64,000 nt of DNA. Origin: Falsiruegeria mediterranea M17 (GTDB taxonomy: Bacteria; Pseudomonadota; Alphaproteobacteria; Rhodobacterales; Rhodobacteraceae). The DNA lies in the NCBI RefSeq assembly GCF_900302455.1, contig NZ_ONZG01000014.1, forward strand, positions 62,001 to 126,000, given 5' to 3'. Below, piece after piece: positions 16,076-23,973 of the stretch; positions within the stretch are counted from its first letter, which is position 1; every line of letters starts with the position of its first letter. A program made the translations under genes and the position numbers. A model generated the notes under the pieces. That model saw nothing but the letters and a program-made list of their open reading frames with translations. It was not told the origin of the DNA and made no database searches.

Positions 16076-17560
16076 ATGGATCAACCTTCGATTGATGCGC
16101 TGCGGGCGCAGGCCGTTGCCCCGCGCGGTCACTTTATCAACGGCGCATACCATTTCGGTGAAACGGGTGCGCAGATGGAGGTATTGTCCCCCATCGATGG
16201 CCAGCCGCTGACCCAGATTGCGGATGGCATTGCGGCAGATGTGGATGCAGCCGTTCGCGCGGCTCGGGTGGCATTTGAGGATGGCCGCTGGTCGCGCATG
16301 TCCCCTTCGACGCGCAAGAACGTGCTGTTGAAGCTGGCCGACCTGATCGAGGGCCGCGCGCTGGAGCTGGCCGTTCTGGGTGTCCGAGACAATGGGACCG
16401 AAATCAACATGGCGCTGAAGGCCGAAGCCTATTCGGCAGCCGCCACGTTCCGCTATTACGCCGAGGCTATCGACAAACTCTATGGTCAAGTGGCGCCCAC
16501 GAGCGAGGATGTTTTGGGCCTGATCCACCACGCGCCAGTGGGGGTGGTGGGCGCAATCGTGCCGTGGAACTTCCCGTTGATGATCGGCAGCTGGAAGATC
16601 GCGCCCGCGCTCGCCATGGGCAATTCGGTGGTGTTGAAACCGTCCGAGACCGCCTCGCTCAGCTTGCTGAAGATCGCCGAACTGGCGGCCGAAGCAGGTG
16701 TGCCCGATGGCGTGTTCAATGTGATCACGGGCAAAGGTGCCATGGTGGGCGAGGCGTTGGCGCTGTCGATGGATGTGGACATCATGGTCTTCACCGGATC
16801 GGGCGGGACAGGGCGGCGATTGTTGGAGTATTCCGCGCGGTCGAACTTGAAACGCTGCTATCTGGAACTGGGCGGCAAATCCGCCAACATCGTCTTTTCG
16901 GACGCACCTGATCTGGCCGAGGCGGCCAAGGTTTCGGCGGCGGGTATCTTCCGCAACTCGGGCCAGGTATGTGTCGCGGGTTCCCGGCTGCTGGTGCAAG
17001 AGGACATCTACGAAGACTTCGTCACCGAGATCACCCGCCATGCGCAAGCCTTCCGCGTCGGTGATCCGTTGGACCTGAACAGCCAGATTGGCGCGGTTCA
17101 CAGCCTGCCCGAATTGGAGGCGAACTTGCGTTTTGTCACCCAGGCCGAAGCTGAAGGGGCCGAGCGTCGTACCGGCGGCGACCGCATTCTGACAGACACC
17201 GGCGGCTATTACATGGCACCCACGGTGATGGCGGGTGTCAAGGAAACCGATACGCTGTTCCAGAACGAGGTCTTTGGCCCGGTTCTGGCTGTCACCCCCT
17301 TCAAAGATGAGGCTGAGGCGATCCGGCTGGCCAACGCCACTGTCTATGGTTTGGCGGGGGGTGTCTGGACCGCAAACCTCAGCCGCGCACATCGCATGAT
17401 CGCTGGTATTCGTGCGGGGGTGGTTCATGTGAACACCTATGGCGGCGCGGACCTGACAGTGCCTTTGGGCGGGGTTGGTCAGTCGGGCAACGGACACGAC
17501 AAATCGCTGCATGCGTTGGAGAAATACACCAATCTCAAAACTGCATGGATCAAACTGTGA
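16076..17560 (+). CDS. NAD-dependent (non-acylating) aldehyde dehydrogenase
   Basis: This 494-residue ALDH superfamily protein has PWNFPLMIGSWKIAPALAMGN, FTGSGGTGRRLLEYSA, LELGGKSANIVF with the general-base Glu, and RNSGQVCVAGSRLLVQ with the catalytic Cys. It resembles betaine-aldehyde/gamma-aminobutyraldehyde/phenylacetaldehyde type enzymes; the exact substrate is undetermined. In this operon it could oxidise the aldehyde released by the AGXT2L-like PLP enzyme directly downstream (15-bp gap). The cysteine environment fits hydrolytic, not CoA-acylating, chemistry. Confidence 0.88.
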   Translation: MDQPSIDALRAQAVAPRGHFINGAYHFGETGAQMEVLSPIDGQPLTQIADGIAADVDAAVRAARVAFEDGRWSRMSPSTRKNVLLKLADLIEGRALELAVLGVRDNGTEINMALKAEAYSAAATFRYYAEAIDKLYGQVAPTSEDVLGLIHHAPVGVVGAIVPWNFPLMIGSWKIAPALAMGNSVVLKPSETASLSLLKIAELAAEAGVPDGVFNVITGKGAMVGEALALSMDVDIMVFTGSGGTGRRLLEYSARSNLKRCYLELGGKSANIVFSDAPDLAEAAKVSAAGIFRNSGQVCVAGSRLLVQEDIYEDFVTEITRHAQAFRVGDPLDLNSQIGAVHSLPELEANLRFVTQAEAEGAERRTGGDRILTDTGGYYMAPTVMAGVKETDTLFQNEVFGPVLAVTPFKDEAEAIRLANATVYGLAGGVWTANLSRAHRMIAGIRAGVVHVNTYGGADLTVPLGGVGQSGNGHDKSLHALEKYTNLKTAWIKL

Positions 17561-17575
17561 TCAAGGGATGAACCG

Positions 17576-18871
17576 ATGAGCCTGCCTGCAAAATCCGCCG
17601 AGTTGATCGAAAGTCGCGCCCGCCTTTTGGGGCCAAACGTATCGACCTTTTACGACGAACCGCTGCATTTGGTCCGCGGCGAAGGCGTCTGGCTGTGGGA
17701 TGCGGATGGGCACAAATATCTGGATTGCTACAACAACGTGCCCCATGTGGGCCATTGCAATCCGCGCGTGGTCGAGGCGATCTGCCGTCAGGCGGCAACG
17801 CTGAACACCCACACGCGGTATCTGCACGATGGCATTCTGGAATACGTCGAAAAGCTGACGGGCACGATGGACGCGGCACTCGATACCGCAATCCTGACCT
17901 GTACCGGGTCCGAAGCGAACGATATCGCTCTGCGGATGGCCGAAGGGATAACCGGCAAACGTGGCATCATTGCCACCGATGCGACTTATCACGGTAACAC
18001 GTCTTTGGTGAGTCAACTGAGCCGCTCGAACGTGCCAACAGTGGGCTTTGGGCTGGATCAATTCTTTCGCTTTGTTGACGCACCCGACAGCTATCGAAAT
18101 CCGGACCCGGACGGGACCAGGTTTGCTGAAACGGTCGCAGAGCAGATCCAAGCGCATAAGGCATCAGGCGTTGGCTTTGCCGCATTGATCATCTGTCCCT
18201 ATTTCCTGAACGAAGGGTTTCCAAATCACCCTGATGGTTGGCTCAAACCCGTGGCCGAGGTTGTGCGCAAGGCGGGCGGGCTACTGATTTGTGACGAGGT
18301 GCAATCTGGCTTTGGCCGCACCGGCACCCATCTGTGGGCACATCAGAAAATGGGGGTGGTTCCGGATATCATGACCCTTGGCAAACCCATGGGCAACGGC
18401 CATCCGGTGGGCGGTGTTGTGACCCGCTCCGAAATCTTGGCAACCTTTCGCAAAGGGTATCGTTATTTCAACACCTTCGGCGGCAACCCGGTGTCCTGCG
18501 CTGCAGCCATGGCCGTGTTGGAGGAGATCGAGGACAAAAAACTGCTCGCCAACGCCGAGACGGTTGGCGAACACGCCCGCCAGCGTTTGGGTCAACTCGC
18601 GGAGAAGCACGAGGTGATTGGCGATGTGCGCGGCTCGGGCCTGATATTCGGTGCCGAGATGGTGACGGACCGAAACAGCAAAGACCCCGCCAGCGATTTA
18701 ACCGACAGGGTAATCAATGCACTCAGGCACCGGGGCATTATTCTGTCCAAGCTGGGGCGCCACAAAAACGCACTCAAGATCCGCCCGCCAATGCCGTTTT
18801 CCATCGAAAACGCAGACCTGTTGATCGACACGCTGGACGACGTTCTGGCTGAAACGCCGCTGCATCGATGA
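17576..18871 (+). CDS. Class III PLP enzyme, AGXT2L-type phospho-lyase-like (annotated as aminotransferase)
   Basis: This 431-residue fold-type I protein has the PLP signature LLICDEVQSGFGRTG and Lys in MTLGKPMGNGHPVGG. Its N-terminal half (YLDCYNNVPHVGHCNP, then LNTHTRYLHD) closely resembles animal AGXT2L1/AGXT2L2, which are ammoniophospholyases acting on O-phosphoethanolamine and 5-phosphohydroxylysine rather than aminotransferases. The next gene, overlapping by 4 bp, is an APH-type small-molecule kinase, the partner such a lyase needs. I infer that the pair phosphorylates an amino alcohol and then eliminates phosphate and ammonia to an aldehyde. True transaminase activity cannot be excluded. 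Confidence 0.75.
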   Translation: MSLPAKSAELIESRARLLGPNVSTFYDEPLHLVRGEGVWLWDADGHKYLDCYNNVPHVGHCNPRVVEAICRQAATLNTHTRYLHDGILEYVEKLTGTMDAALDTAILTCTGSEANDIALRMAEGITGKRGIIATDATYHGNTSLVSQLSRSNVPTVGFGLDQFFRFVDAPDSYRNPDPDGTRFAETVAEQIQAHKASGVGFAALIICPYFLNEGFPNHPDGWLKPVAEVVRKAGGLLICDEVQSGFGRTGTHLWAHQKMGVVPDIMTLGKPMGNGHPVGGVVTRSEILATFRKGYRYFNTFGGNPVSCAAAMAVLEEIEDKKLLANAETVGEHARQRLGQLAEKHEVIGDVRGSGLIFGAEMVTDRNSKDPASDLTDRVINALRHRGIILSKLGRHKNALKIRPPMPFSIENADLLIDTLDDVLAETPLHR

Positions 18872-19821
18872 GCGCGGTGGTTCAACAGGCGCTAAAGCTG
18901 TGGGGGCTTGAAGCTGCAACGGTGTCATTGATCGCCACGCGCGAGAACCATGTCTACCGCGTAAACCGTGAGGGCGAGACTTACGCCCTGCGTCTGCACC
19001 GGCAAGGCCTGCATTCGAACGCAGCGCTGCAATCGGAACTCCAGTGGCTCGCCGCTATCGGGGCAGGGGGTGTCGGCGTACCATCACCGATTGCTGCCAA
19101 AGATGGACGGTTCTTACAGACCATCGACGGGGTGCAGGTCGACGTTTTGACCTGGCTTTCGGGTCGCCCGCTTGGGGCCACGACCCAAGGTATCGATCAT
19201 CCGGATCGAACAAGCGTGTTTCGTGCGCTCGGGCAGGAAATGGCGCGATTGCACACGGTGAGTGATGCCTGGACCCCTTCGGCAGACTTTGCGCGCTGGT
19301 CCTGGGATCGGGCTGGGCTTTTGGGCGATGCTCCGCTGTGGGATCGGTTTTGGGAGAACCCCAGCCTGAACGTGACAGATCGCGCACTGTTCGCCAATTT
19401 CCGGTTTACTGCCAATCGCGATCTGGAACGGCTCGAAACAACGTTGGATTACGGATTGATCCACGCCGATCTGGTTCGTGAGAACGTTATGGTTGATGGC
19501 GATCATGTGCGGTTCATCGACTTTGACGATGCCGGTTTCGGCTTCCGCCTTTTTGACGTTGCGACCGCATTGATCAAGAACCTGGATGAGCCGGATTATC
19601 CCGACCTCAAGGCGGCACTGCTCGCGGGTTATCGCGCCGAGCGGCCCTTAGACCCGAGTCTGCTTGATCTGTTCATGGCGTTGCGTGCGGCCACCTATGT
19701 AGGGTGGATCATATCGCGTCTGGACGAGGAGGGCGGACATGCCCGCAACACAAGATTTATCAAGACGGCCAGGACCGTTCTGACCAAATATCTGAACCGG
19801 TCGACCCAAAGCGGAGGATAA
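18868..19821 (+). CDS. APH/ChoK-family small-molecule kinase, probable amino-alcohol kinase
   Basis: This 317-residue protein of the aminoglycoside phosphotransferase fold has a nucleotide-binding N-lobe (HVYRVNREGETYALRLHR), a catalytic loop LIHADLVRENVMV (HxDxxxxN) and the metal-binding FIDFDDAGFG. The family includes homoserine kinase type II, choline kinase, hydroxylysine kinase and (S)-1-amino-2-propanol kinase of mycobacterial microcompartment loci. Coupling by 4-bp overlap to a phospho-lyase-like gene favours a hydroxylated amine as substrate. Not an antibiotic resistance gene on this evidence. Confidence 0.75.
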   Translation: MSAVVQQALKLWGLEAATVSLIATRENHVYRVNREGETYALRLHRQGLHSNAALQSELQWLAAIGAGGVGVPSPIAAKDGRFLQTIDGVQVDVLTWLSGRPLGATTQGIDHPDRTSVFRALGQEMARLHTVSDAWTPSADFARWSWDRAGLLGDAPLWDRFWENPSLNVTDRALFANFRFTANRDLERLETTLDYGLIHADLVRENVMVDGDHVRFIDFDDAGFGFRLFDVATALIKNLDEPDYPDLKAALLAGYRAERPLDPSLLDLFMALRAATYVGWIISRLDEEGGHARNTRFIKTARTVLTKYLNRSTQSGG

Positions 19822-19822
19822 G

Positions 19823-21055
19823 ATGACACCCAAGACAATCTTGCTGATCGGCACCTACGATACCAAAGAGCCAGAAATGCGGTTCATCGAACAGGCGGTG
19901 CAGGAACAGGGCGCCAATGTCCTGACCATGGATGTGTCCGTTCTGGGCGACCCGCAAACGCCCACGGATATCTCAAAACATGATGTCGCCGCTGCGGGCG
20001 GCATGACGATTGATGAGGTCATCGCACTTGGCGACGAGAACAAGGCCTTTCGTGTGATGTCAGCCGGCGCCGCCAAGGTTGTGGCGCAGGCGCACGCTGA
20101 CGGTCGGTTCGATGGGATGTTGGCAACTGGGGGCACAATGGGCACTGATCTGGCTCTGGATTGTGCGCAAGCGCTGCCAATGGGCGTGCCGAAATACATC
20201 GTCTCAACCGTCAGCTTTTCTCCTTTGATCCCGCCCCACCGCCTGGCACCGGACATTCAGATGATCCTGTGGGCCGGCGGGCTTTATGGGATGAACTCGA
20301 TCTGCAAGTCGTCTCTGACGCAAGCTGCGGGTGCTGTTGTGGGTGCCACCAAAGCCGCCATCGCACCCGACCGCAGCAAGCCCTTGATCGGGATGACCAG
20401 CCTCGGCTCGTCCTGCCTGCGTTACATGAAGACCCTTAAACCTGCGTTGGAGGAGCGTGGGTTCGAAGTGGCCGTGTTCCATTCGACGGGTATGGGAGGA
20501 ATGGCCTTTGAGAAACTGGCGGGGGAAGGGTCATTTGCCTGCGTCATGGACTTCTGCATGCAGGAATTCAGCAATCTGATGGCGGGATCTGTTGTTTCCA
20601 GCGGCGAGGATCGGGTGACAAATGCAGGCCGTTCGGGAACACCGCAAATGGTGGCGCCCGGAGCCTTGGACCTGTTGGATTTTGCTGGCTGGCAGGAGAT
20701 TCCCGAGGCTTACGCCGATCGCCCCTTCCACGAACACAACCGCCTGATCAAAAGCTCGGTTTTTAACGGTGAAGAACGGCGCGCCTGGATCCGTGAATTG
20801 GCAAATAGACTTGAGGCCGCAACCGGCCCGGTTCACTTTTTCCTGCCCGTCCAAGGTGTCGAAGCCTGGGACAAGGAAGGCGAAGAAGCCCATGCGCCCG
20901 AAGCATTGGCCGACATGGTTGATGAAGCACGTAACACTATGCCCGGGCGAGTGCCCATGACCGAGATCGATGCTCATATCAATGATGAGAAGTTTTGTGA
21001 GGACGTGCTGGCCCACTTTGACGCCTGGGTTCAAGACGGAACGATCAAAACGTGA
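19823..21055 (+). CDS. Tm-1-like ATP-binding domain protein (UPF0261 family)
   Basis: This 410-residue protein begins with KTILLIGTYDTKEPEM, the characteristic Tm-1/UPF0261 N-terminus. It contains GMLATGGTMGTDLALDCAQALPMGVPK and the second-half VFHSTGMGGMAFEKLAGEG. The plant relative Tm-1 binds ATP and a viral replicase; bacterial members occur in catabolic operons and have no settled reaction. Here it ends the Tct/ALDH/kinase operon one base after the kinase stop, followed by a terminator-like hairpin. I would not assign a function beyond probable nucleotide binding. Confidence 0.85.
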   Translation: MTPKTILLIGTYDTKEPEMRFIEQAVQEQGANVLTMDVSVLGDPQTPTDISKHDVAAAGGMTIDEVIALGDENKAFRVMSAGAAKVVAQAHADGRFDGMLATGGTMGTDLALDCAQALPMGVPKYIVSTVSFSPLIPPHRLAPDIQMILWAGGLYGMNSICKSSLTQAAGAVVGATKAAIAPDRSKPLIGMTSLGSSCLRYMKTLKPALEERGFEVAVFHSTGMGGMAFEKLAGEGSFACVMDFCMQEFSNLMAGSVVSSGEDRVTNAGRSGTPQMVAPGALDLLDFAGWQEIPEAYADRPFHEHNRLIKSSVFNGEERRAWIRELANRLEAATGPVHFFLPVQGVEAWDKEGEEAHAPEALADMVDEARNTMPGRVPMTEIDAHINDEKFCEDVLAHFDAWVQDGTIKT

Positions 21056-21064
21056 AAGGTCTTG

Positions 21065-21113
21065 GATCCTGCGATGCTCGGTGAGCCCCTCACAGATCTG
21101 CAGGATCTTTGTT
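21065..21113 (+). terminator. Terminator-like hairpin after the Tm-1-like gene
   Basis: GATCCTGC (21065-21072) pairs with GCAGGATC (21100-21107), with an inner GTGAG/CTCAC stem, followed by TTTGTT. It would end the rightward tctC-to-Tm-1 transcript. Confidence 0.6.
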
Positions 21114-21234
21114 CTCCGCTTTGAGGATTTCCACTGAATTGGCGCCAAGAGATGGCGCGCCGCAACTTGGTGCATGGCTTTGCGCGTGATTGATGCGAAA
21201 GGGCAAAGTCGGCACCGTCAATTCTTCTGAGACG

Positions 21235-21400
21235 TCATGGAGAAAGCTGCGCGCTGCCACTTGCGGCCTTTCCACGCTGTTCTGGTTCGATCCTGGTCGT
21301 TAGAAAATCGACAATGGTCGACGTCATCAGCGTCAGTCCGGTTTCCAGCATCGACACATCGGTAAAGCTGCCCTTGCCGGTTTTTACACGTTGATACAAT
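21235..21400 (-). pseudogene. Remnant of a CaiB/BaiF (class III) CoA-transferase
   Basis: In the 460-bp gap between the Tm-1-like and GntR genes, the minus strand encodes TALYQRVKTGKG, then FTDVSMLETGLTLMTSTI and EPEQRGKA. This matches the conserved ALY-R-TG-GQ-VDVSLLE region followed by a Pro/Arg-rich RRGN-type block of CaiB/BaiF CoA-transferases. It is about 55 residues with no family start or end, so it is a decayed fragment. Nothing else recognisable remains in the gap except the terminator hairpin near 21065. Confidence 0.45.
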
Positions 21401-21518
21401 GCGGTACTGCGCGCAAAAGAACAGAACCGCCGGGGTTTCGATTGCGCCGGTGCTGTCAGGACGCACGGGCCATTCCCCAAAAGTCAGCGCCAGGGTTAAT
21501 GCGTGTTGCGGTCGTTCC

Positions 21519-22190
21519 CTAGTCGCGGTCCACTTCTTTCAACCCTTCGATCTGCAGATCAAATCCAGCCTGAATGTGGGAAGTGAATGTTTCAAGCGCT
21601 TCGGTGACATCCCCGGTCGCGATGGCATCGACGAGCGTCAAGTGGTCACCCAAAGACATTGTGATGTCCACATTTTCGATGGCGGAAAACAGGTGAAACG
21701 CCATCGCCTTGCCCCAGATCATGTCGAACATGTCCAACAAGAACTTGTTGCCCGCTTCGACCATAAAGGCGCGGTGAATACGTCGGTTCGCGACAAAGTA
21801 GTCACGGGTGGTGGGGTTTGTCAGATTCTCTTCGCGGCGAATGAGGTCTCGCAGGCCATCAAGCACTTCGCGCTCAGCGTGAACCGCAAGAATACGCGCG
21901 GCTTGCCCTTCGATTGCAGCGCGGGCTTGATAGAGTTGACGAACCTCGGCCTGGTCCATACGGGCCAGTCGAAAACCACCGCTTGCGGCAACTTCCAGAA
22001 CGCCTTCGGTTTCCAACCGCATCAGGGCTTCGCGCACAGGCGTTCGGCTGATGTTCAATTCAGCGGCCAGCTTTTCCTGCACCAGCCGATCTTCGGCCGA
22101 GATGTCACGGCTCATGATCGCTTCGACCAGTTGGTCATAGACTTCATCGGCCAGCCGTCTGCGTTGTGTTTTGATCTGTTTCAGAGCCAC
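21519..22190 (-). CDS. GntR family transcriptional regulator (FCD/FadR subfamily)
   Basis: This 223-residue regulator has an N-terminal winged helix (RLADEVYDQLVEAIMSRDI, then LNISRTPVREALMRLETEGVLEV) and an all-helical FCD ligand domain, including a metal-binding-type His in NRRIHRAF and later His residues. It is divergent from the amidotransferase gene at 22319, with the palindrome TACTGTATACAGTA between them. FCD-type GntR proteins commonly bind TGTATACA-like palindromes, and the same motif recurs before three other transcription units up to 34.5 kb. It is the natural candidate regulator of the whole amine/BMC island. Confidence 0.9.
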   Translation of the reverse strand: MALKQIKTQRRRLADEVYDQLVEAIMSRDISAEDRLVQEKLAAELNISRTPVREALMRLETEGVLEVAASGGFRLARMDQAEVRQLYQARAAIEGQAARILAVHAEREVLDGLRDLIRREENLTNPTTRDYFVANRRIHRAFMVEAGNKFLLDMFDMIWGKAMAFHLFSAIENVDITMSLGDHLTLVDAIATGDVTEALETFTSHIQAGFDLQIEGLKEVDRD

Positions 22191-22275
22191 TCGGAGCCTC
22201 TCTTTCGGTGTTTTATGAATTCTGTATTCAAAAAAGCAGCGGGTGCCAAGGCGAATGGGCTTGCTATTGGCCGTG

Positions 22276-22294
22276 TACTGTATACAGTATACAG
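22276..22294. promoter_or_regulatory. Operator copy 1 (TGTATACAGTATACA)
   Basis: This contains the perfect 14-bp palindrome TACTGTATACAGTA (22276-22289) and the 15-bp motif TGTATACAGTATACA at 22279-22293. It lies 25 bp upstream of the MgsA-like ATG and about 90 bp upstream of the divergent GntR gene. Matching sites are at 26124, 27688 and 34491. Confidence 0.7.
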
Positions 22295-22318
22295 ATGTGA
22301 TTGAAAAGGGAGCTCTTC

Positions 22319-23263
22319 ATGTGTGGAATCGCTGGACGGATTCTGGCAGCGCCCGGGCGCGTTGGGGCCGACTTGGTGGACCTGATGGATGCACAGGAAC
22401 ATCGAGGCGCGGACAGCACCGGGTTTGCAATATACGGATTGCCGCGAGAGACGGGATACGTCCTGCGGGGCATGGGTTTTGACAAATCCCGGCAAGGCGC
22501 TGATCTGGATGCCTTTGAAGCGGTCTTGAAGGAACACGGCGCCGACTTCCTGTCTGATCCGAAAATCCTGACGGACGAGAACCGGCACTATTGCTTTCGT
22601 ATGGAAATCTCGGACCCGACCGATCTGCAAGCCTGGGTGCGGGATGCGGATGAGTTGACGGATCGCATCGAGATTCAATCCTGCGGCCGTAGCCTAGAGA
22701 TCATCAAGGACATCGGCGGAGCCGAAGGCGTATCCGAGAAACATGGCGTTCGCGACATGATCGGCACACATGGGCTGGGCCACGCAAGACTGGCGACCGA
22801 AAGCTCAGTTTTGCCAAATGCGTCACACCCGTTTTGGGCGCGGCCCTTTTCGGACGTGGCAATCGTGCACAACGGCCAGATCACCGACTACTTCACCTGG
22901 CGCGATAAGCTGACCCGGATGGGCTATCGCTTTTTGACCGAAAACGACAGCGAGTTGATTGCTGTTTGGGTCAGCGACCAGATGAAAGCAGGTCTGACGA
23001 TGGAGCAGGCTTTGAAGAAGTCGATTACCTCAATTGACGGGGTGTTCACCTACATGATCGCAACACCAGGCGGGATCGGGTTTGCCAAGGATCGGTTCGC
23101 CATGAAGCCGCTGGTGGTGGTCAATCGCAACGGCGATCTGGCAGCCGCAACCGAAGAACAGGCTGTGCGCCGGGTGATGACCGAAGAATGTGACGTGATC
23201 AACTATGACGGCCCCTCGCTGACCGGCATCTGGGGCGTCGGAAATCGGAGTCTGGCGGCATGA
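22319..23263 (+). CDS. Class II glutamine amidotransferase, N-methylglutamate synthase subunit A / GlxB-like
   Basis: This is a 314-residue Ntn-type glutamine amidotransferase. MCGIAGRI places the nucleophile at Cys2, so the start at 22319 is preferred over an in-frame upstream codon. Later motifs EHRGADSTGFAIYG, GTHGLGHARLATES and VHNGQITDY form the ammonia-releasing glutaminase site. It corresponds to the first domain of glutamate synthase GltB, split as a separate subunit as in MgsA of N-methylglutamate synthase and GlxB of Sinorhizobium. It is translationally coupled to the next gene (ATGA overlap). The role is to supply ammonia or amine from glutamine or a gamma-glutamylamide. Confidence 0.85.
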   Translation: MCGIAGRILAAPGRVGADLVDLMDAQEHRGADSTGFAIYGLPRETGYVLRGMGFDKSRQGADLDAFEAVLKEHGADFLSDPKILTDENRHYCFRMEISDPTDLQAWVRDADELTDRIEIQSCGRSLEIIKDIGGAEGVSEKHGVRDMIGTHGLGHARLATESSVLPNASHPFWARPFSDVAIVHNGQITDYFTWRDKLTRMGYRFLTENDSELIAVWVSDQMKAGLTMEQALKKSITSIDGVFTYMIATPGGIGFAKDRFAMKPLVVVNRNGDLAAATEEQAVRRVMTEECDVINYDGPSLTGIWGVGNRSLAA

Positions 23264-23973
23264 GCAACGCGGCAAGACAGACAGATGAAATCGTCATCGA
23301 GGTTGGCCAGCGGCATATTCGCGAAGTGAACCAGGATATCATGGCGGCCTGCGCCACGGGGCGACCAATACGCGTGGTGAATACGTTGTCACGGCACAAT
23401 CTGGGCGTGGGACTGCCCGACAACGTGGACATAACCTTTGAAGGCTCGGTCGGATACTACTGCGGTGGGCTGAACACCGGCGCCAATATCACAATCGAAC
23501 GCAACTGCGGTTGGGCTGCGGGCGAGGGGATGGCCAAGGGACACATCACCATTGGCGGCTATGCCGGCATGTCCTGCGGCGCTGCGATGATCGGCGGTAC
23601 GATCCACGTCAAAGGCGATGCGGGCCCGCGCGTCGGCGTCGCGATGAAGGGCGGCAACATCGTGGTCGAAGGCAAGATCGGCTATCAGTCCGGCTTCATG
23701 GCGCATGCCGGACGGATCATTGCGCTTGGCGGGGCAGGTGAATCCTGTGCAGACGCCTTGTGGCAAGGCGAGGTCTGGGTTGCCGGTGGAATCGACAGCC
23801 TTGGTGTGGACGTCGACGTGATCGAACCCACGCCGGAAGAGGTGGCCGAGGTCGATGCGATCCTTGATCCTCTGGGGCTGGTCGACAGCTCTCGTAACTG
23901 GCGCAAATTGGTGTCTGGCCAGCGCCTTTGGTATTTTGAAAGCAGGGACGCAAGCGCATGGCTCATGATCTGA
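23260..23973 (+). CDS. GXGXG-domain subunit, N-methylglutamate synthase subunit B / GlxC-like
   Basis: This 237-residue protein is made largely of right-handed beta-helix repeats with repeated Gly patterns (FEGSVGYYCGGLNTGANI, YAGMSCGAAMIGGTI, GDAGPRVGVAMKGGNIVVEG). It matches the C-terminal GXGXG domain of glutamate synthase as a free-standing subunit. It probably links the amidotransferase and FMN synthase subunits in the complex and has no catalytic residues of its own. It overlaps the upstream gene by 4 bp and the downstream gene by 16 bp. Confidence 0.85.
   Translation: MSNAARQTDEIVIEVGQRHIREVNQDIMAACATGRPIRVVNTLSRHNLGVGLPDNVDITFEGSVGYYCGGLNTGANITIERNCGWAAGEGMAKGHITIGGYAGMSCGAAMIGGTIHVKGDAGPRVGVAMKGGNIVVEGKIGYQSGFMAHAGRIIALGGAGESCADALWQGEVWVAGGIDSLGVDVDVIEPTPEEVAEVDAILDPLGLVDSSRNWRKLVSGQRLWYFESRDASAWLMI

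Noticed and set aside
18868-19821. Aminoglycoside resistance kinase
   Set aside because: Only the fold is shared; operon coupling to a phospho-lyase-like enzyme and a transporter indicates a metabolic kinase.
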